A DNA stretch of 64,000 bases from RYN-230 sp963720645 (GTDB lineage Bacteria > Actinomycetota > Actinomycetes > Streptosporangiales > Streptosporangiaceae), in the NCBI GenBank assembly GCA_963720645.1, contig CAVRFX010000017.1, forward strand, positions 1 to 64,000, read 5' to 3'. Below the pieces are notes generated by a model. It was not told the origin of the DNA, did not search any database, and saw only the letters and a program-made list of their open reading frames with translations. The translations under genes and the position numbers were made by a program. This document shows positions 45,996-55,157 of this stretch, one piece after another; the stretch's first letter is position 1, and every line of letters starts with the position of its first letter.

Positions 45996-47195
45996 GTGAC
46001 CACGCACTTCGAAGACATCATCCGCCAGAACAGCCAGCGGCTCGACGACCTGAAGAAGACCACCGAAGAACTGCAGCGGGAACTTTCCGAAGCCCGTGTG
46101 TCGCTGGAACGGGAGATGGCCAGGTCCCCCCAGGGGCGGCCCGCCCTGACGGAGCAGATTCCTGTCTACCCAGGTCCTGGTCGTGAGGCGTTCTCAGCGC
46201 AGGCCCCGCTCCTATCGCGGGAACATTACACGGAAGATCCTCTGCCCTATTATGCGGAGGATCCAGCGCCCTACTATGCGGCGGATGAGCCGCCTTTCGT
46301 GGGGGAAGGCCCGCGATATGAATCGGGAGCCGTTCCCGGCGCTTTCGTTCCGGGTGCCGCTGATTCAGCGGCCGATCACCCATCCGGCTACGCCGCGGCC
46401 GATCAGCCTGCCTGCGACCCCACGGTGGGAATCGTCAGTCATGGCCGGCAGAGCGCCTACCGCCGCCGGCTCTCCCGGCGCAGCATCATCGCGATCTCGG
46501 GGGCCGCGGTCGTCCTGGTCACGGTGCTCGCCGTCATCATCACCAGTGGCGGGGCGGCCTGGCAGGCCAGCGTGGCCACCGTTCAGGCCGAGGTGGCGAG
46601 GGCCTGCCAGAACCCCGATGTCGTCTCCGAACCTGGCCAGGTGAATTTCGCCTGCGCCAAGGCCACTCGTCAGATCCTCTGGGTGTTCGCGTTGCTGACC
46701 AGCAACGACAATCCCCAATTCGCGGACACCAAGACCGGCCGGCAGGGCATCGAGCCCATTACGCCCAGCCAGGGTGGGGCGGTCGCGGCGTCGCTGAACC
46801 TGCATCACCCCTACGATCCGGCCAGCCCGGTGGACAGCATCGCAGTGGCCGCCCGCGCCATCAACGACATCATCGGGGGCGCCACGGTCACCGGTTCCGA
46901 CGGCAACCCGGTCGTACAGCCGGGATTGGAAAGCCACTCCGGGAACTGCCTGCGTTACACAGGCTCTGGCCTGGTGACGTCCCGGCAGGGATTCCCCGAT
47001 CTCTGCGCGCGCCCGGTCACCGGCACGCACGGGCAGATGGAACTCGTGGCCGACATTTACCGGAAATGGATTGTGGGCGCCCCGCCTGGGGCCGCGCATG
47101 ACGCGGCGGTCCTGTTCACGAACGCGGATAATCCCGGTAATCCGCAAGTCCAGACCATTTTGCGACAGCTAGGAAACGAGACCCTGGCGGCCTGA
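45996..47195 (+). CDS. Hypothetical single-span membrane protein
   Basis: I do not recognise this 399-residue protein. An N-terminal coiled coil (about 8-45, QRLDDLKKTTEELQREL) is followed by an acidic Tyr-Pro-rich stretch with repeats of PYYAEDPAP type. One membrane helix (IIAISGAAVVLVTVLAVII) sits at about 165-185. The extracytoplasmic domain has PITPSQGGAVAASLNLHHPY, ARAINDIIGGATVTG and three or four Cys residues that may pair. The GTG start follows AGAGGTGA. It lies just before the murein hydrolase gene and may act with it at the wall. Confidence 0.7.
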   Translation: MTTHFEDIIRQNSQRLDDLKKTTEELQRELSEARVSLEREMARSPQGRPALTEQIPVYPGPGREAFSAQAPLLSREHYTEDPLPYYAEDPAPYYAADEPPFVGEGPRYESGAVPGAFVPGAADSAADHPSGYAAADQPACDPTVGIVSHGRQSAYRRRLSRRSIIAISGAAVVLVTVLAVIITSGGAAWQASVATVQAEVARACQNPDVVSEPGQVNFACAKATRQILWVFALLTSNDNPQFADTKTGRQGIEPITPSQGGAVAASLNLHHPYDPASPVDSIAVAARAINDIIGGATVTGSDGNPVVQPGLESHSGNCLRYTGSGLVTSRQGFPDLCARPVTGTHGQMELVADIYRKWIVGAPPGAAHDAAVLFTNADNPGNPQVQTILRQLGNETLAA

Positions 47196-47248
47196 CATGG
47201 CCACGTGCCAGTTCACGCACGCGCTATCTGCCGGGACGTATCAATCGC

Positions 47249-50165
47249 ATGGAAGAGGTGAAATCGTTGCCTTCGGCAGGCCGGCCTCGGTGGCAGCAGA
47301 TGACAGCACTGGTAAGTCTCAGCGCTGGCGGAGCGATCACCGGGTTCTCCTTTGTCCCGAAGGCGGCGGCCGATTTCAGCTCGCCGGCCAGCATCCCGCT
47401 GAACCTGGTCGCGCTGCGGCAGTCCGTCCAGGGCGCCGCGCCAGACCGGGCAGCACCCAGCCACGATGCGATGCTCCGCGCGGCCATCGTCCACGTGGCC
47501 CGCCACTACCTCCAGATGGCCGCGACCAGGACGCCGGCCGAGATGGAGGCGATCATCTGGCAGCACGACAGCATCGATGGCGCTGACCACGGCCAGTCGT
47601 GCGCGGCCTTCGCCAGCCTCGCCCTGGAGCTGGGTGCCCAGGTCGCCGGCGGGCAGAGCTGGGTGTCCGGCGGCGGTTCCTATCCATGGCCCCTGCACAG
47701 CTGGGCTGACGTGCGGGTGGAGCCGAACCCGGCCTCGCCTGCGATCATCTCGATCCAGCAGGACGCCCAGGCTCATGACCGCTGGCATCCGCTGGGAGAC
47801 GGCTACGCACCCCTCCCGGGGGACTGGGTGCTCTTCGACGGGCATGTCGAGGTGGTCACGAACGATGCGGGCGGGGTGCTGCACACCATCGGCGGGGATT
47901 CGCTGCCGAACTTCTCGGTCAACGCCCACGAGTACCCGGGGCCGCTGTCCGCGGCAGGGGTCGTTGGCTTCGTCAACAACGGTTCGGTGCCCGATGCGGG
48001 CCCGGCCGCGGGGGCGACGGGTGAGGCAGGTGGGGCAGCTAAGACCGGGGGCGTGAAGACGGACGGCGCCAGGTCTGGGGCCACCTCCGCCGGGGGCGCG
48101 TCGGCGGGGGACGGCTCTGCCGCATCGCGGGCCGCCCAGCAGCACGCGCATGCGGGCGCGGGGGCCAGCCTGGCGGCCATCCCGGGCACGCAGGCGGTTC
48201 CCGCGGCCCGGGCCGCCGCGCGGGCCTCCACGGACGCCGCGATCCCCGGCCTCGTCCCCGCGGCCCGGCCCGGCCCGGCCCACCAGGCGGAACGGGCCGC
48301 GCGCGCCGCCCGTGATGACCGGCGGCCCGCGGGTGCCCGGGAGGCCGGCAACGCCCAGGAAGCCAGGAAGGCCGAGGAGAAGATCCCGCCGGGCGCTGCC
48401 GCGATCCCGGGCGTCACCTCTGCGGCCCGGCCCGGGGCCCAGGGCGCCGCGTATCGCAGGCACCATCCCGCACCCGCGCCGAAGCCAGTCTCCGAGACCC
48501 GGGCGCAGCAGGCGTTCATCGGCGCAGTGGCCCCCGGGGCCATCGAGGCCCAGCACCGCTACGGGGTCCCGGCCGCGGTCACGATCGCGCAGGCTATCGA
48601 CGAGTCGGGCTGGGGCCAGAGCGAGCTGGCCGCCCGGGACCACAACCTGTTCGGCATCAAGGGCACCGGCCCCGCGGGCAGCGTGCCGCTGCCCACCCAG
48701 GAGTACGTGAACGGCCAGCCGGTCAGCACCTCGGCGTCCTTCCGCGTGTACCACAACGTGGCCGAGAGCATCGACGACCACGGCCGGCTCCTGGCCCGCA
48801 GCGGCTACTACCAGCAAGCCATGAGCGACCGGGGGGACCCCGACAAGTTCGCGGCCGCGCTGACCGGCGTGTACGCGACCGACCCCAACTACGGGGCGAA
48901 CCTGGTCAGCCTCATGCGCCGGTACGACCTGTACCGCTACGGCCTATCGCACGGGGGCCAGCGGGGCAGCGCGGGCGGGGGAGCGGAATCCGGCGGCGCG
49001 GCCATCCCCGGGGTTCCGGGCGCCGGGCCGGCGCCGGCTGCAGCCGGCACCGCCCGCGAGCCCGCGACCGGCGCATCCGGTTCCGGCCCACCCGGCGAGC
49101 CCGCCGCCGACCAGCCCCGCCCCGGACCGCTCCCCGAGCCCGCCGCCGACCACCGCGGCCCCGACGCCCCCGGCCAGCCCGCAGCCGGGCAGCACCGCCC
49201 CGGCCCGCTCCCCGAGCCCGCAGCCGAGCAGCACCGCCCCGGCGCGCTCCGCCAGCCCGGCGCCGACCACCGCGGCCCCGACACCCCCGGCCAGCCCGCA
49301 GCCGGGCAGCACCGTTCCGACGGACCCCGCCAGCCCGCCGCCGACCACCGCGGCCCCGACGCCCCCGGCCAGCCCGCAGCCGACGTCCACCGCGAGCCCC
49401 CGGCCGGCGTCCCCGGCGAGCCCGCATCCCGTGTCCCCGGCCAGCGCCCGGCCGGCGTCCGGCTCCGCCCCCCGGCCGGCGTCCCCGGCCACCGCGCAGC
49501 CCTCGATCCCGGGCATCTCCACCCAGTCCGAGTCCGCACACCGGCTCACCACGGCCCAGGCCCACCGGACCGGACCTCCGCTCCGGGCCACGCTGGTCAG
49601 CACCCGCCGGTACCAGGCGCAGATCCCGCGGCCGGTACTCAACGCGTTCGTGGAAACGGCGAAGGCGCCGTTGCTCGCCGGGCAGACCACGTACCAGGAA
49701 GTGGCCGGCCGCCGGGGGATCAGCTGGCAGCTGCTGGCGGCCTGCGACTGGATGCAATGCGAGGCGCGCGCCAAGCGCTCGCCGGTGTACGGGGAGCGCC
49801 TGGGTGCCGTCAACGGCGACGGGACGGTGTACGCGCAGCGGTCCGCGGCCCTCGGGCGGTGCGCGGACGACCTCGTGCGGCTGTCCCGGACCGTGTACGG
49901 CCTCGACCTCACCCGTGGCGACCTCTCGGTGGCGGATCTGGCCAACGCGTTCGCCGCGTTTCGCTGGGGCGGCCTGCTGCAAGCTCATGACTGCTCGGCG
50001 CTGGAGTTCCCGTATTCGGTCGAGGGCCTGACCGACCGGCACGTGCGCATGCGCTGGCCCCGGATCACCGACCCGGGGAACGGTGACCGGCCCGGGGCCC
50101 GGTTCCACCGGCGGTTCGGCGCGGTGCCCATCGTGCTGAGCCTCGACTACCCGGCGACCGTGTAG
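47249..50165 (+). CDS. CHAP-like and GH73 murein hydrolase with Pro-rich spacer, frameshifted
   Basis: The N-terminal secretion region (LVSLSAGGAITGFSFVPKAAA) leads to a CHAP-like amidase domain with Cys in DHGQSCAAFASLALE and His in VLFDGHVEVVTNDAGG. After an Ala-rich linker comes a GH73 glucosaminidase domain (about 420-565) with the catalytic Glu in AIDESGWGQSELAARDHNLFGIK. A Pro-Ser-Thr-rich spacer follows, but in the written frame it becomes Pro-Gly-Glu-rich after about 49090. The alternative frame gives PTSP-type repeats and a clean C-terminal domain (YQAQIPRPVLNAFVETAKAP to the stop at 50165). One indel near 49090 explains this. It cuts peptidoglycan outside the cell. Confidence 0.78.
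49085..49500 (+). repeat. Imperfect repeats encoding a Pro-rich spacer
   Basis: Blocks built on CCCCGACGCCCCCGGCCAGC recur about three times at roughly 80-120 nt, with shorter related units between. In the favoured frame they encode P-T-S-P-rich sequence. Repeats like this are prone to indels. Confidence 0.6.
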
Positions 50166-50212
50166 CGAGCGGCCACCGTCATGCCCCGATCTGTCGCTGC
50201 CCAGGAAAGAAG

Positions 50213-51289
50213 GTGGACCGCGTGGTTCGCATCATGCTCGCCCTGCTGACCCTGATCACCACACACGGCCGGGGGCGGTCCATCCTGGCCGGTCCGGCGG
50301 GGGCGATGCCGCAGCCCGCCGGCCTGGCGCCCGCTGCCAGCCCCGGCGCCACCGCGGCCGGCCCGCCCGCCGCTCCTCCGGCCGCCTCCCCGGCCGCCGG
50401 CCCCGCTGGCCAGCCCGCCGGCACCGCCCCCTGGCCCGCCCAGTACCCCCCGCCGGGCCCGCCGCCCCCGCGGCGGTGGCGCCTGCGTACCCGGATCATC
50501 GTGGGCGCGGTGCTCGTGCTCACCGGCCTTATCTTCCGGAAGGCCATCGCGTCCGTGGTCCTGGCGGTGCTGTCCGGCGCCCTGCACCTGGTGGGGGTCA
50601 ACGTGCACCTGCCCAGCGTCCGGTTCGCGTGGCCCTGGCAGGCCATCGCCGGGGGCACCACCACCAACACCGCTCTCGGCCCCTGGGTGCTGCAGAAGAT
50701 CGAGGGCATCTCCCAGCCCGCCCTGGGCCAGGCGAACTTCGATTTCTACTTCACCCGCAAGGTCTCCAGGAACATCGGGCCGTGGCCCTGCTGGTACGCC
50801 AGCACGTTCTACGCGGTCGGGCACGCCTCCGCGACCGTGGACCTGAATCCGGGACCGGCGTGGTGGGCCAAGGCAGCGGGGCACTACCGGCTGCAGGTGC
50901 TCAGCCGTCCCGCGGGCGCCAAGCCCGGCCACGTGACGGTCACCATGGTGCTGCCCCGGCCCCGCCTGCCCCAGAACGTGCACGACATCACGATCGACAA
51001 CATCCCGTCCCATCCGATCGCCACCCAGCACAGCTGGACCTATCCGGGCTTCGGCTGCGGGGTGGTGCTGCGCCCCCAGTTCGCGCCGTCGGTGCTCTAC
51101 CCGCAGGCGCAGCAGATCGCCTTCTACAAGGCCACGCACGTGCCGGGGGTGACCCGCCCGCTGATCGCCAGCGCCGAGAACGAGGCCGCGCAGACCATCC
51201 GGGGCAGCTTCATCCAGCCGACGCTGAACGCCCTGGGCTACACGCTGGACCGGTTCACGCTGAACTGGGCGGCTCCCGGGGGTGCGTAG
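50213..51289 (+). CDS. Hypothetical membrane-anchored protein
   Basis: I do not recognise this 358-residue protein. A proline-alanine-rich N-terminal third (about 30-90) precedes a membrane helix (IIVGAVLVLTGLIFRKAIAS). The extracytoplasmic domain begins LHLVGVNVHLPSVRFAWPW and contains NFDFYFTRKVSRNIGPWPCW and TYPGFGCGVVLRPQF. The two Cys may pair. The GTG start has AGGAAAG upstream. It sits in a run of surface-protein genes behind the murein hydrolase and may share its function. The base use resembles its neighbours. Confidence 0.7.
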   Translation: MDRVVRIMLALLTLITTHGRGRSILAGPAGAMPQPAGLAPAASPGATAAGPPAAPPAASPAAGPAGQPAGTAPWPAQYPPPGPPPPRRWRLRTRIIVGAVLVLTGLIFRKAIASVVLAVLSGALHLVGVNVHLPSVRFAWPWQAIAGGTTTNTALGPWVLQKIEGISQPALGQANFDFYFTRKVSRNIGPWPCWYASTFYAVGHASATVDLNPGPAWWAKAAGHYRLQVLSRPAGAKPGHVTVTMVLPRPRLPQNVHDITIDNIPSHPIATQHSWTYPGFGCGVVLRPQFAPSVLYPQAQQIAFYKATHVPGVTRPLIASAENEAAQTIRGSFIQPTLNALGYTLDRFTLNWAAPGGA

Positions 51290-51355
51290 GTACTGCACCG
51301 CGTAAGAACTGCACCGCGCGGCGGCTCCGCCGGCGTCCGGCTGTCCCCGGGACCT

Positions 51356-52365
51356 ATGCTGTGCGGCGTGCCCCGCCCCGCGCGGCTAGCCGCCGCATCG
51401 TGCTGCCTCGCCGCGGCCGTCACCCTGGCCGGGTGCAGTGCCGCCGCCCCCGCAGCACGGCGGCCTGCGGCAGGACGGCCCGCGGCAGGGCGGCCCGCGG
51501 CCCAGCGGCGCCGGCCGGCCGGGTCTCGCCGTCCGCAGGCCCGGCCCCCACGCCCAGCCCGGCCCCGGCGGCCTGCGCCAGGAACGCCCCCGGTTTCCCC
51601 TGCGTCATGCGTGACCGGATCCGCGACGTCCGGCGCTACCTCCGCCGCCTCCCGGGGTCGATCGGCATCGTCCTGCACGACCGGGCCACGGGGGCCGTCT
51701 GGCGGAACGCCAACGCCCGCACCGAATACCCGGCCGCGTCCACGATCAAGCTGGCCATGATGACCGATCTGCTGCTGCGCAACCGGTCCGGCCGTATCCA
51801 TCTCACCGGGGCGGACCGGTCCGCGATGTACCAGGCCCTGTACACCAGCAACGACGACGATGCCCGGACCCTGTGGGACCGCTACGAGAATGCCGGCTTC
51901 ATCGGCCGTATCCGTGCCTTCGGCATGACGAGGACCAGCTTCACCAACGCCGTGTACTGGGGCAACATAGACACCACCCCGCAAGACCTGGACCACCTGA
52001 TGAACTACGTGCTGACCAGGGCCCCCGCCCGCATCCGCGGCTACCTCGTCAACCGGCTCCAGCATGTCAGCGCGCTCGACCAGCAATGGGGCGTGTGGGG
52101 CGCCGGGCCGCGCAATCACCCCGGCAACAAAGACGGCTGGGAGCAGGACCCCAGCCCGTACGGACTCTGGATCACCAACACGGTCGGTTTCGCCGGCCCG
52201 CACCAGCAGTACACGCTGGCCATCATGTACAACCTCCAGGGTTACGACGAAAACGGCAGCAGTGGATTCAGGTTCGGCACCAACAAACTCACCCAGATCG
52301 CCGCCCTGCTCTTCCAGGGCCACCACACCCCCAGCCCGCACCCGCTGCCCTCCGCCGTTCCGTAA
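51356..52365 (+). CDS. Serine hydrolase lipoprotein, class A beta-lactamase-like, frameshifted
   Basis: The start codes a lipoprotein signal with lipobox LAGC. After a Pro-Ala-rich linker, where the frame shifts near 51500, comes a class A beta-lactamase-like domain. The SxxK motif is AASTIKLAMM, the SxN motif is YTSNDDDART, and KDG in GNKDGWEQD stands in for KTG. LRRLPGSIGIVLHDRATGAV matches the opening strands. Such proteins are penicillin-interacting or wall-linked serine hydrolases; true lactamase activity is uncertain. The domain after the shift is intact. Confidence 0.72.
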
Positions 52366-52413
52366 GCGCCCAGGGTCACCGGGCGCCGGGGCCGGCGCCG
52401 GTACGCTGGCCGG

Positions 52414-53206
52414 GTGAATGGCCTGGGAAGTGCCGGGTCCAGGGCGCGGCTGGTTCCGGTGGCCGCCGCGATCCTGGCCGCTGTGCTCAGCCTGCTCGCG
52501 GCCGGATGCGGCAGCCCGGCCCACGTGGCAGCGACGGCCGGGCAGCAGCGCCCGGCCACGCCCGCCGCGCCCGCCACGGTGCCGGCCACCACCCCGAAGC
52601 CTCCGGCCGCCTCACCGGGCTCTACGCCCGCCCCCAGCCCGGGCCAGCCGACCGTGATCCCCGTGCCGCCGCCATCCGGCGCGCTGCACCAGACCCGCAC
52701 CCTGCCCAGCGCAGCGCACCCGGGTGTTCCGCGCGGAGATGACGGACCTGTGGGCCGCTGTGGTGACCGGGCAGGCCCGCCTGGCCGCCCAGGCGTTCTT
52801 CCCGCTGGCCGCCTACACCCAGGTCAAGGCCATCGCCGACCCGGCCGCCGACTGGCACACCCGGCTCTTCGGTGACTTCCGGCTCGACGTGGCCGCCGCC
52901 CACCGCTTCCTCGGCCCGGGCGCCCGGCACGCCACCCTGGTCCGGGTGCTCGTGCCGTCCGCCGAGGCGGCCTGGATCAACCCCGGGGTCTGCTACAACG
53001 CCGTGGGCTACTGGCACATCGGCGGCGCGCGGCTGGTCTACCGGCAGCACGGCCAGGTCCGCTCGATCGGCATCGCGTCGCTGATCTCCTGGCGCGGCCG
53101 CTGGTACGTGGTTCACTTCGGCGCGGTCCTGCGGGCCGGCGCCGGGGGTGTCGTGGACGCCCCCGCGGCCGGGCCAGGGGTCCCCGGGCCGGCCGGCGGG
53201 TGCTGA
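52414..53206 (+). CDS. Hypothetical lipoprotein, frameshifted
   Basis: A lipoprotein signal (VAAAILAAVLSLLAAGC) with its lipobox Cys is followed by a Pro-Ala-Thr linker. A globular domain begins TRVFRAEMTDLWAAVVTGQA and contains FFPLAAYTQVKAIADPAADW, PGVCYNAVGYWHIGGARLVY and SLISWRGRWYVVHFGAVLR. Domains like this occur as uncharacterised actinobacterial lipoproteins. The frame changes near 52715 between linker and domain, most likely by a single indel. It is the last of the surface-protein run. Confidence 0.68.
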
Positions 53207-53339
53207 GGCCCGCTTCGTGCGGGGGCCGCGAGCCTGCCTCGCGGCGGTGAGCCCGGGCCCGGGCGGTGAGTCTGCCCGCCCGGGCCGGTCTACACAGCAC
53301 AGGAGGGCCGCCGGGCGCGCGGCCCCGTGGAGGGCACGG

Positions 53340-54360
53340 ATGACGGTCATCGACGATTTCACCAGCGTCACCCGGGAGTACCGGGCCGAGCTGCTGGTGC
53401 ACTGCTACCGGATGCTGGGCTCGGCCGACGAGGCAGAGGACATCGTCCAGGAAACCTACCTGCGTGCCTGGCGCGGCTACGCCGGATTCCAGGGCCGCTC
53501 CTCGGTCCGTACCTGGCTGTGCCGGATCGCCACGAACGCGTGCCTTACCGCGATCGAGCGCCGCGGCCGGCGGCCGATGCCCTCCGGCGTCGGGGCGCCC
53601 GGGCACGACCCGGGGGTGCCGGTCGCCCGGGGCCCGGACGTGCCCTGGCTGCAGCCCATGCCGGGAGCCTGGCTGGGGGAATCGCCCGATGACCCCGCCG
53701 CGGTGGCCGCGGCCCGGGCCGGTACCCGGCTGGCGCTGGTCGCCGCCTGGCAGTACCTGCCCGCCCGGCAGCGCGCGATCCTCATCCTGCGCGACGTCCT
53801 GGACTGGCCCGCGGCCGACGTCGCCGACCTGCTGGGCACCAGTACCACCGCGGTGAACAGCGGCCTGCGCCGGGCCCGGACCCTGGCCGCGCGGGTCCTG
53901 CCCGGCGAGGACGACGTGGCCGAGCCGGCCCGGGCGGACGAGCGGGTGCTGCTGGACCGTTTCGTGGCCGCATTCGAGCACGCTGACGTGGCCGCGCTGG
54001 CCACGCTGCTCCGCGACGACGTGGTCCTCGAGATGCCCCCGGTGCTGGCCTGGTTCACCGGCCGCGGTGCGGTCTTGACTTTCGTTGCGGAGAACATCCT
54101 GACCACGCGCGGACGGTTCCGTTTGCAGCCGGCCCGGGCCAACGGCCAGCCCGGCTTTCGCCATTTACGAGCGCGGCGCCGGCGGGGCGTACCGGGCGCA
54201 CGCGGTGCAGGTGCTGACCGTCGCGCCAGGCGGGATCGCCCGGCTGGACATCTTCCTCGACCCCGGCCTGTTCCGGGTGTTCGGCCTGCCGCCGCAGCTG
54301 GGTGAACCCGTGGCGGCCGGGGCGGCGACTGCGGCCCCCGCGGCTGGTCTATCTGGGTAG
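53340..54360 (+). CDS. ECF sigma factor with SnoaL-like C-terminal domain (SigG/ECF56-like), frameshifted
   Basis: The sigma-2 region contains HCYRMLGSADEAEDIVQETY and SVRTWLCRIATNACL. The sigma-4 region contains LPARQRAILILRDVLDW and TTAVNSGLRRARTLA. The C-terminal extension is SnoaL-like, with VLEMPPVLAWFTGR and RANGQPGF, as in SigG-type factors. Near 54150 the frame shifts; the continuation IYERGAGGAYRAHAVQVLTV and FLDPGLFRVFGLPPQL ends at the TAG at 54358. The extension is thought to modulate activity in place of an anti-sigma factor. An SDR gene follows after 41 nt and may be in its regulon. Confidence 0.82.
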
Positions 54361-54401
54361 CCGGCCGCACCGGGCGGCCGCGGACTCAGGGAGCCAGGTC
54401 A

Positions 54402-55157
54402 ATGACCAGTACAGACATGACGGGCCAGACCGCGGTGGTGACCGGGGCCAGCCGCGGGTTCGGCCGGGCCATCGCCACCGCGCTGGCCGGGGCCGGTGCG
54501 CCCGTCGTCGGCGTGGCCCGGGACCGGGCCGCCCTGGACGGCCTGGCCGCCCAGCTGGGCGGCTCGTTCACCCCGGTGGCCGCGGACGCCGCCGACCCGG
54601 TCGTGGCCGGGCAGCTCATCGACGCCTACCGGCCCGGCCTGCTCGTGCTGAACGCGGGCGCCGCCCCGCTGTCCCGGCCGATCCAGCGGCACACCTGGGA
54701 GACGTTCAGCCGGAACTGGGACGTCAACGTGCGGCACGTCTTCGGGTGGACCCGCGAGGCGCTGCTGGCCCCGCTGGACCCGGGCAGCCTCGTGGTCACC
54801 CTGTCCAGCGGGGCCGCGCTCCGCGGGTCGCCGCTGAGCGGCGGCTACGCGGGGGCCAAGGCCACGGTCCGGTTCATCACCGCGTACGCCGCCTCGGAAT
54901 CGGAACGCAGCGGGCTCGGGATCCGGTTCGTGTCGCTGCTGCCCCAGCTGACCCCGGTCACCGCGCTGGGGGCGGCCGCGGTCGCGGGGTACGCGGCGCG
55001 GGAGGGCATCGGGGTGGCGGCGTTCACCGAGCGCTCGGGGCCGTCCCTGACCAAGGAGCAGGTGGGGAAGGTGATCCTGGATCTCGCCGCCGGAGGTGAT
55101 GGGGCCGCCCCGGGCGCGTACCTGCTTACGGCCGCGGGCCTCAGCCCGGTCCCGTGA
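54402..55157 (+). CDS. SDR-family oxidoreductase
   Basis: This 251-residue short-chain dehydrogenase has the cofactor motif VTGASRGFGRAIATALAGAG at about 13-32 and LNAGA near 83. Ser lies in VTLSSGAALRGSP and the catalytic Tyr-Lys in GGYAGAKATVRF. The frame is intact. It follows the sigma factor gene closely on the same strand. Its stop overlaps that of the convergent AfsR-like gene by 17 nt. The substrate is unknown. Confidence 0.88.
   Translation: MTSTDMTGQTAVVTGASRGFGRAIATALAGAGAPVVGVARDRAALDGLAAQLGGSFTPVAADAADPVVAGQLIDAYRPGLLVLNAGAAPLSRPIQRHTWETFSRNWDVNVRHVFGWTREALLAPLDPGSLVVTLSSGAALRGSPLSGGYAGAKATVRFITAYAASESERSGLGIRFVSLLPQLTPVTALGAAAVAGYAAREGIGVAAFTERSGPSLTKEQVGKVILDLAAGGDGAAPGAYLLTAAGLSPVP

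Noticed and set aside
45698..46063. Short frames on both strands across the SOS-box region
   Set aside because: They run through the hairpin and have no plausible start sites or domain content.
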